Shown here piece by piece: positions 38,652 through 47,258 of a stretch of 64,000 bases of DNA. A program made the translations under genes and the position numbers. The stretch comes from an uncultured Deferribacteraceae bacterium (GTDB taxonomy: Bacteria > Chrysiogenota > Deferribacteres > Deferribacterales > Mucispirillaceae). The notes below the pieces were generated by a model. That model saw only the letters and a program-made list of their open reading frames with translations, had not been told where the DNA came from and made no database searches. The stretch is taken from the NCBI GenBank assembly GCA_947039395.1, contig CAMQYS010000002.1:62001-126000 (forward strand). Direction: 5' to 3'. Within the stretch, counting starts at the first letter, position 1. Every line of letters begins with the position of its first letter.

Positions 38652-39571
38652 ATAGTACTGTTTATATGACTACCAATTGTATTTGTAACTTGAAAACTAT
38701 TAATACCCTTAACTGAACTATCTGCTTCTAATATATCATAGCTATCAGTTGACTCAAGTATCAATCTTGCAAATAAATTATTGAGATTATGACCCGATTT
38801 GAAAGCTCTAATCTTACCTTGTAAACGATAACCGATAAGTGCTAAGTCACCAAGAATATCTAAAATCTTATGGCGAACAAACTCATCTCTTGATCTTAAT
38901 CCATCGGGATTTAATATCTCATCACCATTCACAACAATAGCATTCTCTAAAGATCCACCACGTGCTAATCCCATTGATCGTAACGCTTCAACCTCTTTTT
39001 CAAAACCAAAAGTTCTTGCAAACGCTATATCATTAATAAAATTAAGCTTACTATGATAGTAACTATACTTCTGTGAACCGATAATACTATTCTTATAATC
39101 TAATATGAAATCTATATCTAAGCCGTAATCTGATGGAACGATCTCAACATACTTATCGTCAAGTTCATATCTTATAGGTTTTATGATTTTTAGAACCTTT
39201 CTTGACTTATCAGAAGATTTTATTCCAACCTCTAACAATGACTCGACTATATCTTTAGCTGAACCATCTAATATAGGAACTTCAGGGCCTGAAACATCTA
39301 TAAATGCGTTATCAATACCTAATCCATAAAACGATCCCATAAAATGCTCTATTGTTGATATAGAGTGATCGCCACAATTGACCGTTGTTGCTAGCTGAGT
39401 TGATACAACATTGTACGGTGTTAATTTATAATACTCTGAATTTATAATATCACTTCTGCGAATTTGAATACCTGTATCTACTGGTGCTTCTCTTATCTCT
39501 AACCTTACAACTTTTCCACCATGTAAGCCTATACCAGATAATTCAACTTTTTTTGCGACTGTTGTTTGCAT
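38642..39571 (-). CDS. lpxC: UDP-3-O-acyl-N-acetylglucosamine deacetylase LpxC
   Basis: Zinc enzyme for the committed step of lipid A synthesis, marking a Gram-negative outer membrane with lipopolysaccharide. The 309 residues show LSGIGLHGGKVV near 10-21, the zinc His in STIEHFMGSFYGLGIDN near 76-92, ARTFGFEKEVEALR near 188, and HKILDILGDLALIG with the second His and Asp near 240. A sigma70-like promoter lies upstream and diverges from the comEC-like gene. Confidence 0.97.
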   Translation of the reverse strand: MQTTVAKKVELSGIGLHGGKVVRLEIREAPVDTGIQIRRSDIINSEYYKLTPYNVVSTQLATTVNCGDHSISTIEHFMGSFYGLGIDNAFIDVSGPEVPILDGSAKDIVESLLEVGIKSSDKSRKVLKIIKPIRYELDDKYVEIVPSDYGLDIDFILDYKNSIIGSQKYSYYHSKLNFINDIAFARTFGFEKEVEALRSMGLARGGSLENAIVVNGDEILNPDGLRSRDEFVRHKILDILGDLALIGYRLQGKIRAFKSGHNLNNLFARLILESTDSYDILEADSSVKGINSFQVTNTIGSHINSTISY

Positions 39572-39597
39572 AATATATTACCCTAAAATTACTCTAT

Positions 39598-39625
39598 ATT
39601 ATATAGATGTCATATATAATGTTAA
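39598..39625 (-). promoter_or_regulatory. Sigma70-type promoter of lpxC
   Basis: On the minus strand TTAACA (39625-39620), a 16-base spacer and a perfect TATAAT (39603-39598) precede the lpxC ATG by about 27 bases. The match and position are good; it would also serve mqnC, fapA and downstream genes if they are co-transcribed. Confidence 0.55.
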
Positions 39626-39723
39626 TACATATTTTCTAAATACACACGTTATGAAAACTAATCTATTCTATATTATACAATTTTTTGACTTGTACAATTA
39701 ATTTTATATTGCTAAAATCTAAC

Positions 39724-41562
39724 ATGTATATATATAGTATTAAAAAGAAAATATTAAGTAACTACTCTGCTACTACAAGATTACTCTTTTTATCTATATT
39801 AACAGCAATAGTATATAGATTTGATCCTAGAATTGCAATATTAATCGCACTTTGTACCATATTGATATCATTTAAACTCAAGAATGCTAGTATATTAATC
39901 ATTATATATATAATATCTAATATATTCTTGATAGATTTATATATTGTTGTAGAGAAATCTGAATACTATAAAGATAAAGTTTTATTACGAACTATAAAGT
40001 CAAATATAATTGTAGATAAAAATATAGCTGATAATTTTACTCAAGGCGATCTGATCTACGCCGACTTAAATCTAATTAAAAAAAGTGAAAACTACTATAG
40101 AAAACAATTCTCTCTGCCTAATGATTATAAACAAATTCAACTACCTATTATATCAAATATAATAAAATTTAGATCAGATAAATTAAACGATCTATACTAC
40201 CTCTCTGGAGGAAAATTAACCTTACCTCAAGCTTTAATCTTTGGAGATAAAAGTTATATTAACGACTCTGTAAGAGATAAATATATTATCACTGGGCTAG
40301 CTCATCTACTTGCAATCTCTGGAATGCATATCGGTATTATCGTTACAATAGTTGTAACCTTGCTAATTTTTCTACCGTTTAAATTGAGATTAATACCACT
40401 TGCAATAATACTTATACTTATGATACCGATAGCTGGATTTTCTGTAACCGTGCTTAGAGCTTCACTTTTTACAATCTTCTTTATCATAACTTATATCTTA
40501 GATTATAAAACCGATAGTAAAAAATTTCTACTTATACTTGCATCATTATTTATAATTTTCTCACCTAACACTTTAACCGATATATCCTTCTTACTATCAT
40601 TCGCCGCAGTTTTCGGCATCTTATATCTGTTAAATAATGATAGAGATAAAACTGATAATAACGATCAAAAAAATAATATCAATAACAAAAATATAAATAG
40701 CAATAATCATAATGAAAGAGATAATTATAGTGTGAAATCGTATTTCAAAACTTTATTCATGGTTGGTGTTGCAGCTACAATATTAACTACACCTATCTCA
40801 TTATATTATTTCGGTACAACAAATTTTGCTAGTATAATTTCAACTGTTATCATGCTGCCATTTATATATTTGCAGATCATCTTAGGGATACTCACAATTA
40901 TTATTCCAAGCCTATTTATTGATGCTCTTATCTTCGTTGAAAAAATATCTTTATTCGTCTTAGATATAATTTATAATCTATCATTTTTCACTTTCACATT
41001 AAAATCAATACCGCTACCAGCATTAATAATAACTATGCTGTTTGCAATAGTGAGTTTAACATCTAGGTATAAATATCTTGCTGTATTTGCATTACTAATA
41101 TTTTTCTATCCAGCTGAAAAGAAACCCGCATATGTCTTTCCAGATTTTATCGGATCAACTAAAGGCTTTATATCTTTTAATGATAATAAAACTGAAATTT
41201 ATTACTCTGGTTCAGCATCACAGTTTAGATATAAACTTCTGCCGATACTTGCTCAATATGGAGTGAAAGAGTTTGATTACGGATTAATTAGAGTTTTCTC
41301 ATCTTCCAATGAATATATTAAAACTAATAATATAGGTACAGATTTTGAAAGTATCTGTTTAAATAAATTCGATAATAAAAGTTGTAAGCTAAATTATATC
41401 ACAAAATCAAACACTATAGATATTAATAACAATAACCTAGATACACAGTATATAATATATAGAAATAAGTTTAAGTCAGATAATATTTTTGAAAGCAATG
41501 ATAAAGGTATAATAACTATCACTCAAGATAAAAAAATTAAATTCAATCAAAATATAAATTAA
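39724..41562 (+). CDS. ComEC/Rec2-family membrane protein lacking the metallo-beta-lactamase domain
   Basis: Competence-type DNA channel family. The core Competence domain is present (about 165-460), with the diagnostic LAHLLAISGMHIGIIVT stretch and many membrane helices. After the last helix only about 140 residues follow, and no HxHxDH metallo-beta-lactamase motif is seen, so the C-terminal nuclease-like domain of full ComEC is missing or unrecognisable. An Asn-rich loop (about 320-345) interrupts two helices. The frame opens at TTG 39685, but that falls in likely promoter sequence; the ATG at 39724 (612 residues) is preferred. No strong ribosome site is visible. DNA uptake is not proven. 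Confidence 0.75.
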   Translation: MYIYSIKKKILSNYSATTRLLFLSILTAIVYRFDPRIAILIALCTILISFKLKNASILIIIYIISNIFLIDLYIVVEKSEYYKDKVLLRTIKSNIIVDKNIADNFTQGDLIYADLNLIKKSENYYRKQFSLPNDYKQIQLPIISNIIKFRSDKLNDLYYLSGGKLTLPQALIFGDKSYINDSVRDKYIITGLAHLLAISGMHIGIIVTIVVTLLIFLPFKLRLIPLAIILILMIPIAGFSVTVLRASLFTIFFIITYILDYKTDSKKFLLILASLFIIFSPNTLTDISFLLSFAAVFGILYLLNNDRDKTDNNDQKNNINNKNINSNNHNERDNYSVKSYFKTLFMVGVAATILTTPISLYYFGTTNFASIISTVIMLPFIYLQIILGILTIIIPSLFIDALIFVEKISLFVLDIIYNLSFFTFTLKSIPLPALIITMLFAIVSLTSRYKYLAVFALLIFFYPAEKKPAYVFPDFIGSTKGFISFNDNKTEIYYSGSASQFRYKLLPILAQYGVKEFDYGLIRVFSSSNEYIKTNNIGTDFESICLNKFDNKSCKLNYITKSNTIDINNNNLDTQYIIYRNKFKSDNIFESNDKGIITITQDKKIKFNQNIN

Positions 41563-41601
41563 AATTATACTTAATTAAAACAAAACTTTAGAGGAATAAA
41601 T

Positions 41602-42417
41602 ATGATAAAAATAGAAATTAACGGAAAAATTACCACTTTAAAAAAAACTACTCAAATAAAAGATATTGATAATCTAACTGATAAATATAATCAAGACAAT
41701 AGTATAATTTATCATAACGGATATAGTGCAAACCTTTTAGATACTCTTGAAGAAAATGATAAACTAGTGATCATTAAAAAGAATATACAACCATCAGTTG
41801 ATGAACTAGAATCATTAATCTCTGCACGGCACACTCCATTTGTTTATGAAAAATTAAAACAATCTAAAGTGGCGATTATCGGATTAGGAGGATTAGGTTC
41901 AAATATAGCGATATCGCTTGCACGCATGGGAGTTGGAAAATTAAAATTAATAGATTTCGATCACGTTGAACCATCAAACATTAATCGTCAACAATATTTT
42001 CTCGATCAACTATGGATGCATAAAACTGATGCGATTGAAGAAACATTGAAGAGAATTAATCCATTTGTAGAACTTGAAAAAACTCCTATTAAAGTAACAG
42101 AAGAAAATATCGTGGAACTATTAAAAGATTACGAAGTAATAATTGAAGCAGTTGATGGAGCTGTTACTAAAAGTATGATTATATCCTCTGTGTTGAAATT
42201 ACTTCCAACTTCATATATCATAGGAGCATCAGGTATAGCTGGAGTGTATGACACTTCTACTTTTGTATACAAAACAATATCAGATCGTGCAATTATCGTA
42301 GGTGATTTTGAACATGAAGCAAGAAAAGGAAGTGGACTTATGGCAACACGTGTTGCTGTTGCTGCTAATATTCAAGCCAATCTTGCGGTTAGATATATTT
42401 TAGGAGAAGTTAAATGA
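41602..42417 (+). CDS. thiF: ThiF-family adenylyltransferase with N-terminal ThiS-like domain
   Basis: E1-like enzyme that adenylates the C-terminus of sulfur carrier ThiS for thiazole synthesis. The 271 residues have a ubiquitin-like N-terminal domain (about 1-65) that lacks the Gly-Gly end, followed by the adenylation domain. The ATP loop is VAIIGLGGLGSNIA (about 91-104), with DFDHVEPSNINRQQY near 121-135. No CxxC zinc pairs or rhodanese domain are seen, so it is the short ThiF family-2 form. GAGGAAT precedes the ATG, and its last codon overlaps thiS. Confidence 0.85.
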   Translation: MIKIEINGKITTLKKTTQIKDIDNLTDKYNQDNSIIYHNGYSANLLDTLEENDKLVIIKKNIQPSVDELESLISARHTPFVYEKLKQSKVAIIGLGGLGSNIAISLARMGVGKLKLIDFDHVEPSNINRQQYFLDQLWMHKTDAIEETLKRINPFVELEKTPIKVTEENIVELLKDYEVIIEAVDGAVTKSMIISSVLKLLPTSYIIGASGIAGVYDTSTFVYKTISDRAIIVGDFEHEARKGSGLMATRVAVAANIQANLAVRYILGEVK

Positions 42418-42617
42418 TTAAAGTAAAATGCAACGGAAAAGATAGTGAGATTAAAAAAAATCAATCTGTTATGGATATCATAAAACAATATAATCTAAAC
42501 CCTAAAACAGTTGTTGTAGAGCTTAATCGGAATATAATAATGTATTCAGATTTTGAAAACACAACAATTCATGAAAATGATATAATTGAGTTGATAAATT
42601 TTGTAGGTGGTGGATAA
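42414..42617 (+). CDS. thiS: Sulfur carrier protein ThiS
   Basis: Small ubiquitin-like protein that carries sulfur as a C-terminal thiocarboxylate for thiamine thiazole synthesis. The 67 residues end in VGGG, giving the required Gly-Gly terminus, after the family stretch ELNRNIIMYSDFENTTIHENDIIELINF. It overlaps thiF by four bases (ATGA). No thiG or thiH is in the window, so other thiazole steps must be encoded elsewhere; another sulfur-carrier role is possible. Confidence 0.88.
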   Translation: MIKVKCNGKDSEIKKNQSVMDIIKQYNLNPKTVVVELNRNIIMYSDFENTTIHENDIIELINFVGGG

Positions 42618-42734
42618 AACTCATCTATACTAAATTCATAATATAACTTACTTATAATATTAAAATTAGTAGATACAATATATATATGTTCTTCAATAAC
42701 AAAAAATTAACAAACATAAACTACATATAAAAAA

Positions 42735-42766
42735 ATAACTCTACTCACAACTAAGAGTAGAGTTAT
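42735..42766 (-). terminator. Intrinsic terminator between thiS and coaD
   Basis: A perfect 12-base stem (42735-42746 with 42755-42766) encloses an eight-base loop. On the minus strand it is followed at once by a T-rich run, so it ends coaD transcription. It lies between convergent genes; in the plus direction the T run is missing, so it is probably weaker for thiS. Confidence 0.8.
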
Positions 42767-42836
42767 ACATATATTTATTGCTTGATATCATTATAACTAA
42801 TTAAACAACTCAACAACATTATATATAGATATAATA

Positions 42837-43322
42837 TTATTTCCCTAACTTATCAATCTTCTCTGTTATCTTTTCAAGAACATAGGGGGAAACAAACTTC
42901 GATACATCTCCCCTATATCCAGCGATATCCTTAACTGTGCTCGAACTTAAAAATATAAATTTCTGCGAAGTCATAAGAAATAACGTCTCTACTGAACAAT
43001 CTAAACTTCTATTCATAAGCGCCATCTGTAACTCATACTCAAAATCTGAAACCGCTCTCAAACCTCTTACAATATAATCAGCCTGTTTCAATTTAAAGTA
43101 ATCAACCATCAAACCTGAATAACTTTCAACCTTAACTTTTTTAAAATCCTTTAAAGAGTTTCTTGCCATATCAACTCTCTCATCAATTGAAAAAAAAGTG
43201 TTCTTCTCGTTATTATGCATTATAACAACATACAGTTCAGCAAATATTTTATTTGCTCTTTCAACTATATCGTAATGCCCTAAAGTTAAAGGATCAAAAG
43301 AACCGGGATATACTCCAATCAT
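42837..43322 (-). CDS. coaD: Phosphopantetheine adenylyltransferase
   Basis: Penultimate step of coenzyme A synthesis: phosphopantetheine plus ATP gives dephospho-CoA. The 161-residue protein starts MIGVYPGSFDPLTLGHYDI, which includes the nucleotide-binding TxGH motif, and later has YIVRGLRAVSDFEYE and FLSSSTVKDIA. The ATG at 43322 has GAGGAGGG five bases upstream; the longer frame would start within that site. It is the last gene before the convergent terminator. Confidence 0.96.
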   Translation of the reverse strand: MIGVYPGSFDPLTLGHYDIVERANKIFAELYVVIMHNNEKNTFFSIDERVDMARNSLKDFKKVKVESYSGLMVDYFKLKQADYIVRGLRAVSDFEYELQMALMNRSLDCSVETLFLMTSQKFIFLSSSTVKDIAGYRGDVSKFVSPYVLEKITEKIDKLGK

Positions 43323-43406
43323 TAAATCCCTCCTCACCTGTTTATAATATAATTACTAATATCGTAATAAATATAGTTTACAACAATTTAATATTATAAA
43401 CTATTA

Positions 43407-43943
43407 CTATATTTTTTTGCTGAGAAACCTTAATGTTGTATCACCTGCTCTTCTTTCATCATATATATTAAATTGATCGTGCGATTGAAACTCTGTCTTG
43501 TAAAACTCTTCATAAATTATCGTTGAATTATCTGTCAATAATATATTATTATGAACAACATCTAGTACACTTTTACTACTATAAACCCCGTACGGTGGAT
43601 CTATAAAAACTATATCATAAGCGATACTACTCGTTATATTTAGTTTTAAAAAATCTTTCTTAGTTATAGTATACTCTTTATCTGAAATTAAATTTATATT
43701 AGCTTTTAGTGAGTCAACATTTCTATCTATAAACGCTACAAATTTAGCACCTCTACTTATAGCCTCTATACCGAACGCTCCTGTGCCACAAAAAATATCT
43801 ATGACTGAAGCATCAACAATATCTGTACTCAAAATAGAAAAAATCATAGAACGAAGCTTATCTGTCGTTGGTCTAATATCTGAGCCTTTTAATGATTTTA
43901 GCTGTCTCGCTTTTAAGTAACCTGCTGTTATCCTCAAAGCCAT
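43407..43943 (-). CDS. rsmD: 16S rRNA (guanine966-N2)-methyltransferase RsmD
   Basis: Methylates G966 of 16S rRNA. From the preferred start at 43943 it is 178 residues, beginning MALRITAGYLKARQLKS with the family DIRPTTDKLRSMIFSIL next. The SAM motif DIFCGTGAFGIEAISRGA and the catalytic FIDPPYGVY are intact. AGGAG lies just before this ATG. The gene begins inside the last 71 bases of the radical SAM gene in another frame, and coaD follows as is common. Confidence 0.92.
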   Translation of the reverse strand: MALRITAGYLKARQLKSLKGSDIRPTTDKLRSMIFSILSTDIVDASVIDIFCGTGAFGIEAISRGAKFVAFIDRNVDSLKANINLISDKEYTITKKDFLKLNITSSIAYDIVFIDPPYGVYSSKSVLDVVHNNILLTDNSTIIYEEFYKTEFQSHDQFNIYDERRAGDTTLRFLSKKI

Positions 43944-44907
43944 TACTCCTCTCATATATAAAATCTACAATTGAGTCAAAATCAATACATTCTACTGTTT
44001 CATCTACTATAAACTTATTATGATACGTTTCTTTTATAATTGATCTGTATCCAGAGTAATTATAGATATCTTTCCCACTACCTCTAAACTCTCCACCTAG
44101 CTCCACATAGTACAATGCAATAACTGTCTTAACTATATCGCCGTATGCAGGATGATATAATCCATCTATAATATTATCATCGAAATCTATGCTATCAGGT
44201 AAAGATAATCGTAATATAGTTATATCATGGTATCTATAGATAATATAAGCCGTAGCTGATATAAGTATGCTATCAGATATATCCATAACTGTATACTCTG
44301 ATCTATTATAATAACTTTCAAGTACAGTATCTTTTATCACAACAGTAGGATATATTCTAACAGTTTTTATCGGATAAATTGATAATCTTTTTGCATCATC
44401 AATTACAGATAAAACTGCTTGATTATACATTCCAATCATAACCTGTACACCAACATTAGATACTTTAGATATTTTACTGATAGCTTTTTCTACATCATCA
44501 AACGTGTAACACCTTCCATTTGATGCGATAGTTTTATCATCTAATGATTGTACACCTAACTCAACTAAAGTAACATTATATTTTGTTATCTCATAGATAA
44601 GTTCATCAGTTATCGTCTCTGGAGATGTAGAGAAATGGATATTCTCAAATTTTAACCTCTTAGCATATTCATATAACTCTACCCTTAAACTTTTATCAAG
44701 TTCTCCAAAATTACCACCATAATATGCTATAGTATCAAATTTATTAGAAAACGTTGAGAACCGATTATATTGTTCATTGATATTTTTAAAGAAATCATTA
44801 TTAGATATTTTAATCCCAGTAATTAAGTTCTGATTACAGTAGATACATCTACTACTACAACCAAGAAATGGAATAAAAATAGGAAGAATTTTTCTTGTTT
44901 TATTAAT
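43873..44907 (-). CDS. Radical SAM protein (Elp3-like/YhcC-like family) with no standard start codon
   Basis: Reading upstream from the Met at 44439, the frame stays open for a further 486 bases and encodes a radical SAM N-terminus: RKILPIFIPFLGCSSRCIYCNQ with CxxxCxxC, AYYGGNFGE, FSTSPETIT and VELGVQSLDD. The whole product is about 344 residues, usual for this family. Yet no ATG, GTG or TTG occurs between the upstream in-frame stop (TAA at 44928-44926) and residue 157. The best candidate start is the ATT at 44907, eight bases after the rnc stop, giving INKTRKILP. It may be reached by re-initiation after rnc, by a +1 shift from rnc, or the start may be mutated. The substrate is unknown. A start at 44439 would lose the cluster and cannot be right. 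Confidence 0.75.
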   Translation of the reverse strand: MNKTRKILPIFIPFLGCSSRCIYCNQNLITGIKISNNDFFKNINEQYNRFSTFSNKFDTIAYYGGNFGELDKSLRVELYEYAKRLKFENIHFSTSPETITDELIYEITKYNVTLVELGVQSLDDKTIASNGRCYTFDDVEKAISKISKVSNVGVQVMIGMYNQAVLSVIDDAKRLSIYPIKTVRIYPTVVIKDTVLESYYNRSEYTVMDISDSILISATAYIIYRYHDITILRLSLPDSIDFDDNIIDGLYHPAYGDIVKTVIALYYVELGGEFRGSGKDIYNYSGYRSIIKETYHNKFIVDETVECIDFDSIVDFIYERSNGFEDNSRLLKSETAKIIKRLRY

Positions 44908-44914
44908 TTTATCG

Positions 44915-45634
44915 TTATTGTTGATTTATATCTACCACTTTTTTCATCTTTTTTATTGCGATTAACGCAGCAGATTTTTCAGCAGATTTTTTACTTTTAC
45001 CAATAGCTGTAGCTTTTATAGTATCATCTACAGAAACTTCAATAGTAAACTCTTTATCGTGATCTCTACCGCTACTATTAATAACAGTATACACAGGCAT
45101 TACTTTAAAAAATTTCTGAGATAAACGCTGTAGCTCACCTTTTTCATCAATAAACAATTGATCCTTTACAGCGATATGTATAGACTTTTTAAAGAAACCG
45201 ATAACAAAATCTTTCGCTATATTAAAATCACTATCAAGGTAGATAGCAGCTATTAACGATTCAAAAGCATCTGCTAATATTGATGGATACTTATGAACAT
45301 TAGATAATATCTCTCCCTTACCTAATTTAATGAAATCTTGAAGATAAAACTCTCTTGCAAGATATGCTAAATAATCTTCACTTACAAGATAAGCCCTCAA
45401 TTGACTCATCTCTCCTTCTGCAAAACCAGAAAAGTTTTTCAATATATAATCAGAAATAATCAGTTGTAATATTGAATCACCTAAAAACTCTAACCTTTCA
45501 TAATTATATGTAAGATTGTTTTCATTAGAATATGAATTGTGCGTTAATGCTTCAATTAGCAACTCTTTCCTCTGAAATGAATAGTTAATAATATTTTCTA
45601 ATTCATCAAGGTTTTTTACTAACTTACCCAACAT
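44915..45634 (-). CDS. rnc: Ribonuclease III
   Basis: Double-strand-specific endoribonuclease for rRNA and mRNA processing. In the 239 residues the catalytic signature ERLEFLGDSILQL is near 46-58, with HNSYSNEN before it and ADAFESLIAAIYLD near 122-135. The double-stranded RNA-binding domain lies at about 155-235 and ends in AIGKSKKSAEKSAALIAI. It overlaps fabF by 11 bases and is followed within eight bases by the radical SAM frame. Confidence 0.97.
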   Translation of the reverse strand: MLGKLVKNLDELENIINYSFQRKELLIEALTHNSYSNENNLTYNYERLEFLGDSILQLIISDYILKNFSGFAEGEMSQLRAYLVSEDYLAYLAREFYLQDFIKLGKGEILSNVHKYPSILADAFESLIAAIYLDSDFNIAKDFVIGFFKKSIHIAVKDQLFIDEKGELQRLSQKFFKVMPVYTVINSSGRDHDKEFTIEVSVDDTIKATAIGKSKKSAEKSAALIAIKKMKKVVDINQQ

Positions 45635-46868
45635 ATTTTTTAAATACTAATGTTGCATTTGTTCCACCAAAACCAAAAGAGTTAGATAGCGCATATTCAG
45701 CATCTAATTTACCATTTACTTTAGGGGTGTAATCTAAATCACATTCTTCATCTGGCGTATCAAGATTGAGCGTTGCAGGGACAAGCGAATTATTTAAAGC
45801 AAGTAAAGAGTATATCCCTTCTACTGCTCCTGCTGCTCCTAAAAGATGCCCAGTCATAGACTTTGTTGAAGATATTTTTACCTTATAAGCATGATCTCCG
45901 AAAACTTTCTTCATAGCTCTTGTTTCTATAACATCGTTAAATGGTGTTGATGTACCATGAGCATTAATATAACCTATATCTTCTACAGAAATATTAGCAT
46001 CATTTAATGCAAGTGTCATACATCTTGATGCACCATCACCTGTTTCATCTGGCATAGTTATATGATATGCATCACCTGTCATTCCATAGCCAACTACTTC
46101 GCCGTATATTTTTGCACCACGAGCAGTAGCATGTTCAAGAGATTCTAAAACAACTACACCTGCACCTTCTCCAACTAAGAAACCATCTCTATTTTTATCA
46201 AACGGTCTGCTTGCTTTTTGAGGTTCATCATTTCTTCTTGATAAAGCTCTCATATTGCTAAATCCAGCAACACTTAACGGAGTAACTGCAGCTTCAGTAC
46301 CACCTGCAAGCATAACATCAGCATCGCCTCTCTCAATAATACGTGCTGCATCACCAATTGAATGAGTACCTGTTGCACAAGCTGTAACAATTGATATATT
46401 AGGCCCTTTTAACTGAAACTTTATAGATACAAGTCCGTTAGCCATATTAATTATAGCAGATGGAATAAAGAAAGGCGAAACTCTTCTCGTACCAGCAGTC
46501 ATAATTGTTTCATGAGATTGCTCAATAGTGTAAAAACCACCTATCCCCGAACCTATCGCTACACCAACTCTATATGGATCAAAACCGCTTTCTGCTAAAC
46601 CAGAACTATTAAAAGCTTCCGTAGCAGCTGCTAATGCATAAAAAATAAATAAATCAAACTTCTTTACATCTTTTTTATCAACATAATTTTCAGGATCAAA
46701 ATTCTTTACCTCTGCAGCTATCTTTACTGGAAAATCAGATACATCAAACCTTGTTATGTTATTAGCACCACTCTTTCCATCAAGAATAGATTTCCAATTC
46801 TCTTCTACTGAATTACCAATAGGAGTAACCATTCCTAACCCAGTGATAACTATACGTTTTCTACTCAA
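45624..46868 (-). CDS. fabF: 3-oxoacyl-[acyl-carrier-protein] synthase II
   Basis: Condensing enzyme of fatty acid elongation. The 414 residues have the Cys-His-His triad: Cys in SIVTACATGTHSI near 164, His in YINAHGTSTPFND near 304, and His in KSMTGHLLGAAGA near 340. The closing NSFGFGGTNATLVF is present. The start codon is TTG, six bases after GAGGGG. Between it and acpP lies a strong hairpin (46899-46927). Confidence 0.97.
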   Translation of the reverse strand: MSRKRIVITGLGMVTPIGNSVEENWKSILDGKSGANNITRFDVSDFPVKIAAEVKNFDPENYVDKKDVKKFDLFIFYALAAATEAFNSSGLAESGFDPYRVGVAIGSGIGGFYTIEQSHETIMTAGTRRVSPFFIPSAIINMANGLVSIKFQLKGPNISIVTACATGTHSIGDAARIIERGDADVMLAGGTEAAVTPLSVAGFSNMRALSRRNDEPQKASRPFDKNRDGFLVGEGAGVVVLESLEHATARGAKIYGEVVGYGMTGDAYHITMPDETGDGASRCMTLALNDANISVEDIGYINAHGTSTPFNDVIETRAMKKVFGDHAYKVKISSTKSMTGHLLGAAGAVEGIYSLLALNNSLVPATLNLDTPDEECDLDYTPKVNGKLDAEYALSNSFGFGGTNATLVFKKYVG

Positions 46869-46898
46869 AACTCACCCCTCAAAAAAATGGTAAAGTAT

Positions 46899-46927
46899 TG
46901 AGGGTATATCTTATAAATATACCCTCA
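46899..46927 (-). terminator. Hairpin between acpP and fabF, likely partial terminator
   Basis: TGAGGGTATA (46899-46908) pairs with TATACCCTCA (46918-46927), plus one inner pair, leaving a seven-base loop. A run of seven Ts lies 11 bases further on the minus strand, just before the fabF ribosome site. It may attenuate read-through or protect the acpP 3' end, so that carrier protein is made in excess over FabF. Confidence 0.6.
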
Positions 46928-46950
46928 TAACTCTAAGAATTATAATACTG

Positions 46951-47187
46951 CTACTTAGAATTTGCTTTAATATAATCTAAAGCATCTACAACAGTTTTAA
47001 TTTTTACTGACTCTTCATCTGGTATTTCAATACCAAACTCTTCTTCTAAAGCCATAATTAACTGTACTGTGTCAAGAGAATCTGCACCTAAATCATCAAT
47101 AAATGATGCCTCTGGCTTTACATCAGCCTCATCAACATTTAGCTGTGTACTTATTATCTTCTGAACTTTCTCATCAATAGTAGACAT
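46951..47187 (-). CDS. acpP: Acyl carrier protein
   Basis: Carries growing acyl chains on phosphopantetheine. The 78-residue acidic protein has the attachment serine in [19 protein letters not shown] (about 31-49) and the usual C-terminal [14 protein letters not shown] very strong GAGGAGGAG site precedes the ATG, matching the high output expected. It lies between fabG and fabF and is followed by a hairpin. Confidence 0.98.
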   Translation of the reverse strand: MSTIDEKVQKIISTQLNVDEADVKPEASFIDDLGADSLDTVQLIMALEEEFGIEIPDEESVKIKTVVDALDYIKANSK

Positions 47188-47258
47188 TTAATCTCCTCCT
47201 CTCTAATATAATTAACTTTTTCTATCTTCAATATACATCACATTTTAATGCAATGAAA

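Noticed and set aside
39685-39710. TTGACT and TATATT as a comEC promoter
   Set aside because: The spacer is only 14 bases; an alternative TGCTAAAAT extended -10 at 39710-39718 lacks a good -35, so no promoter is called.
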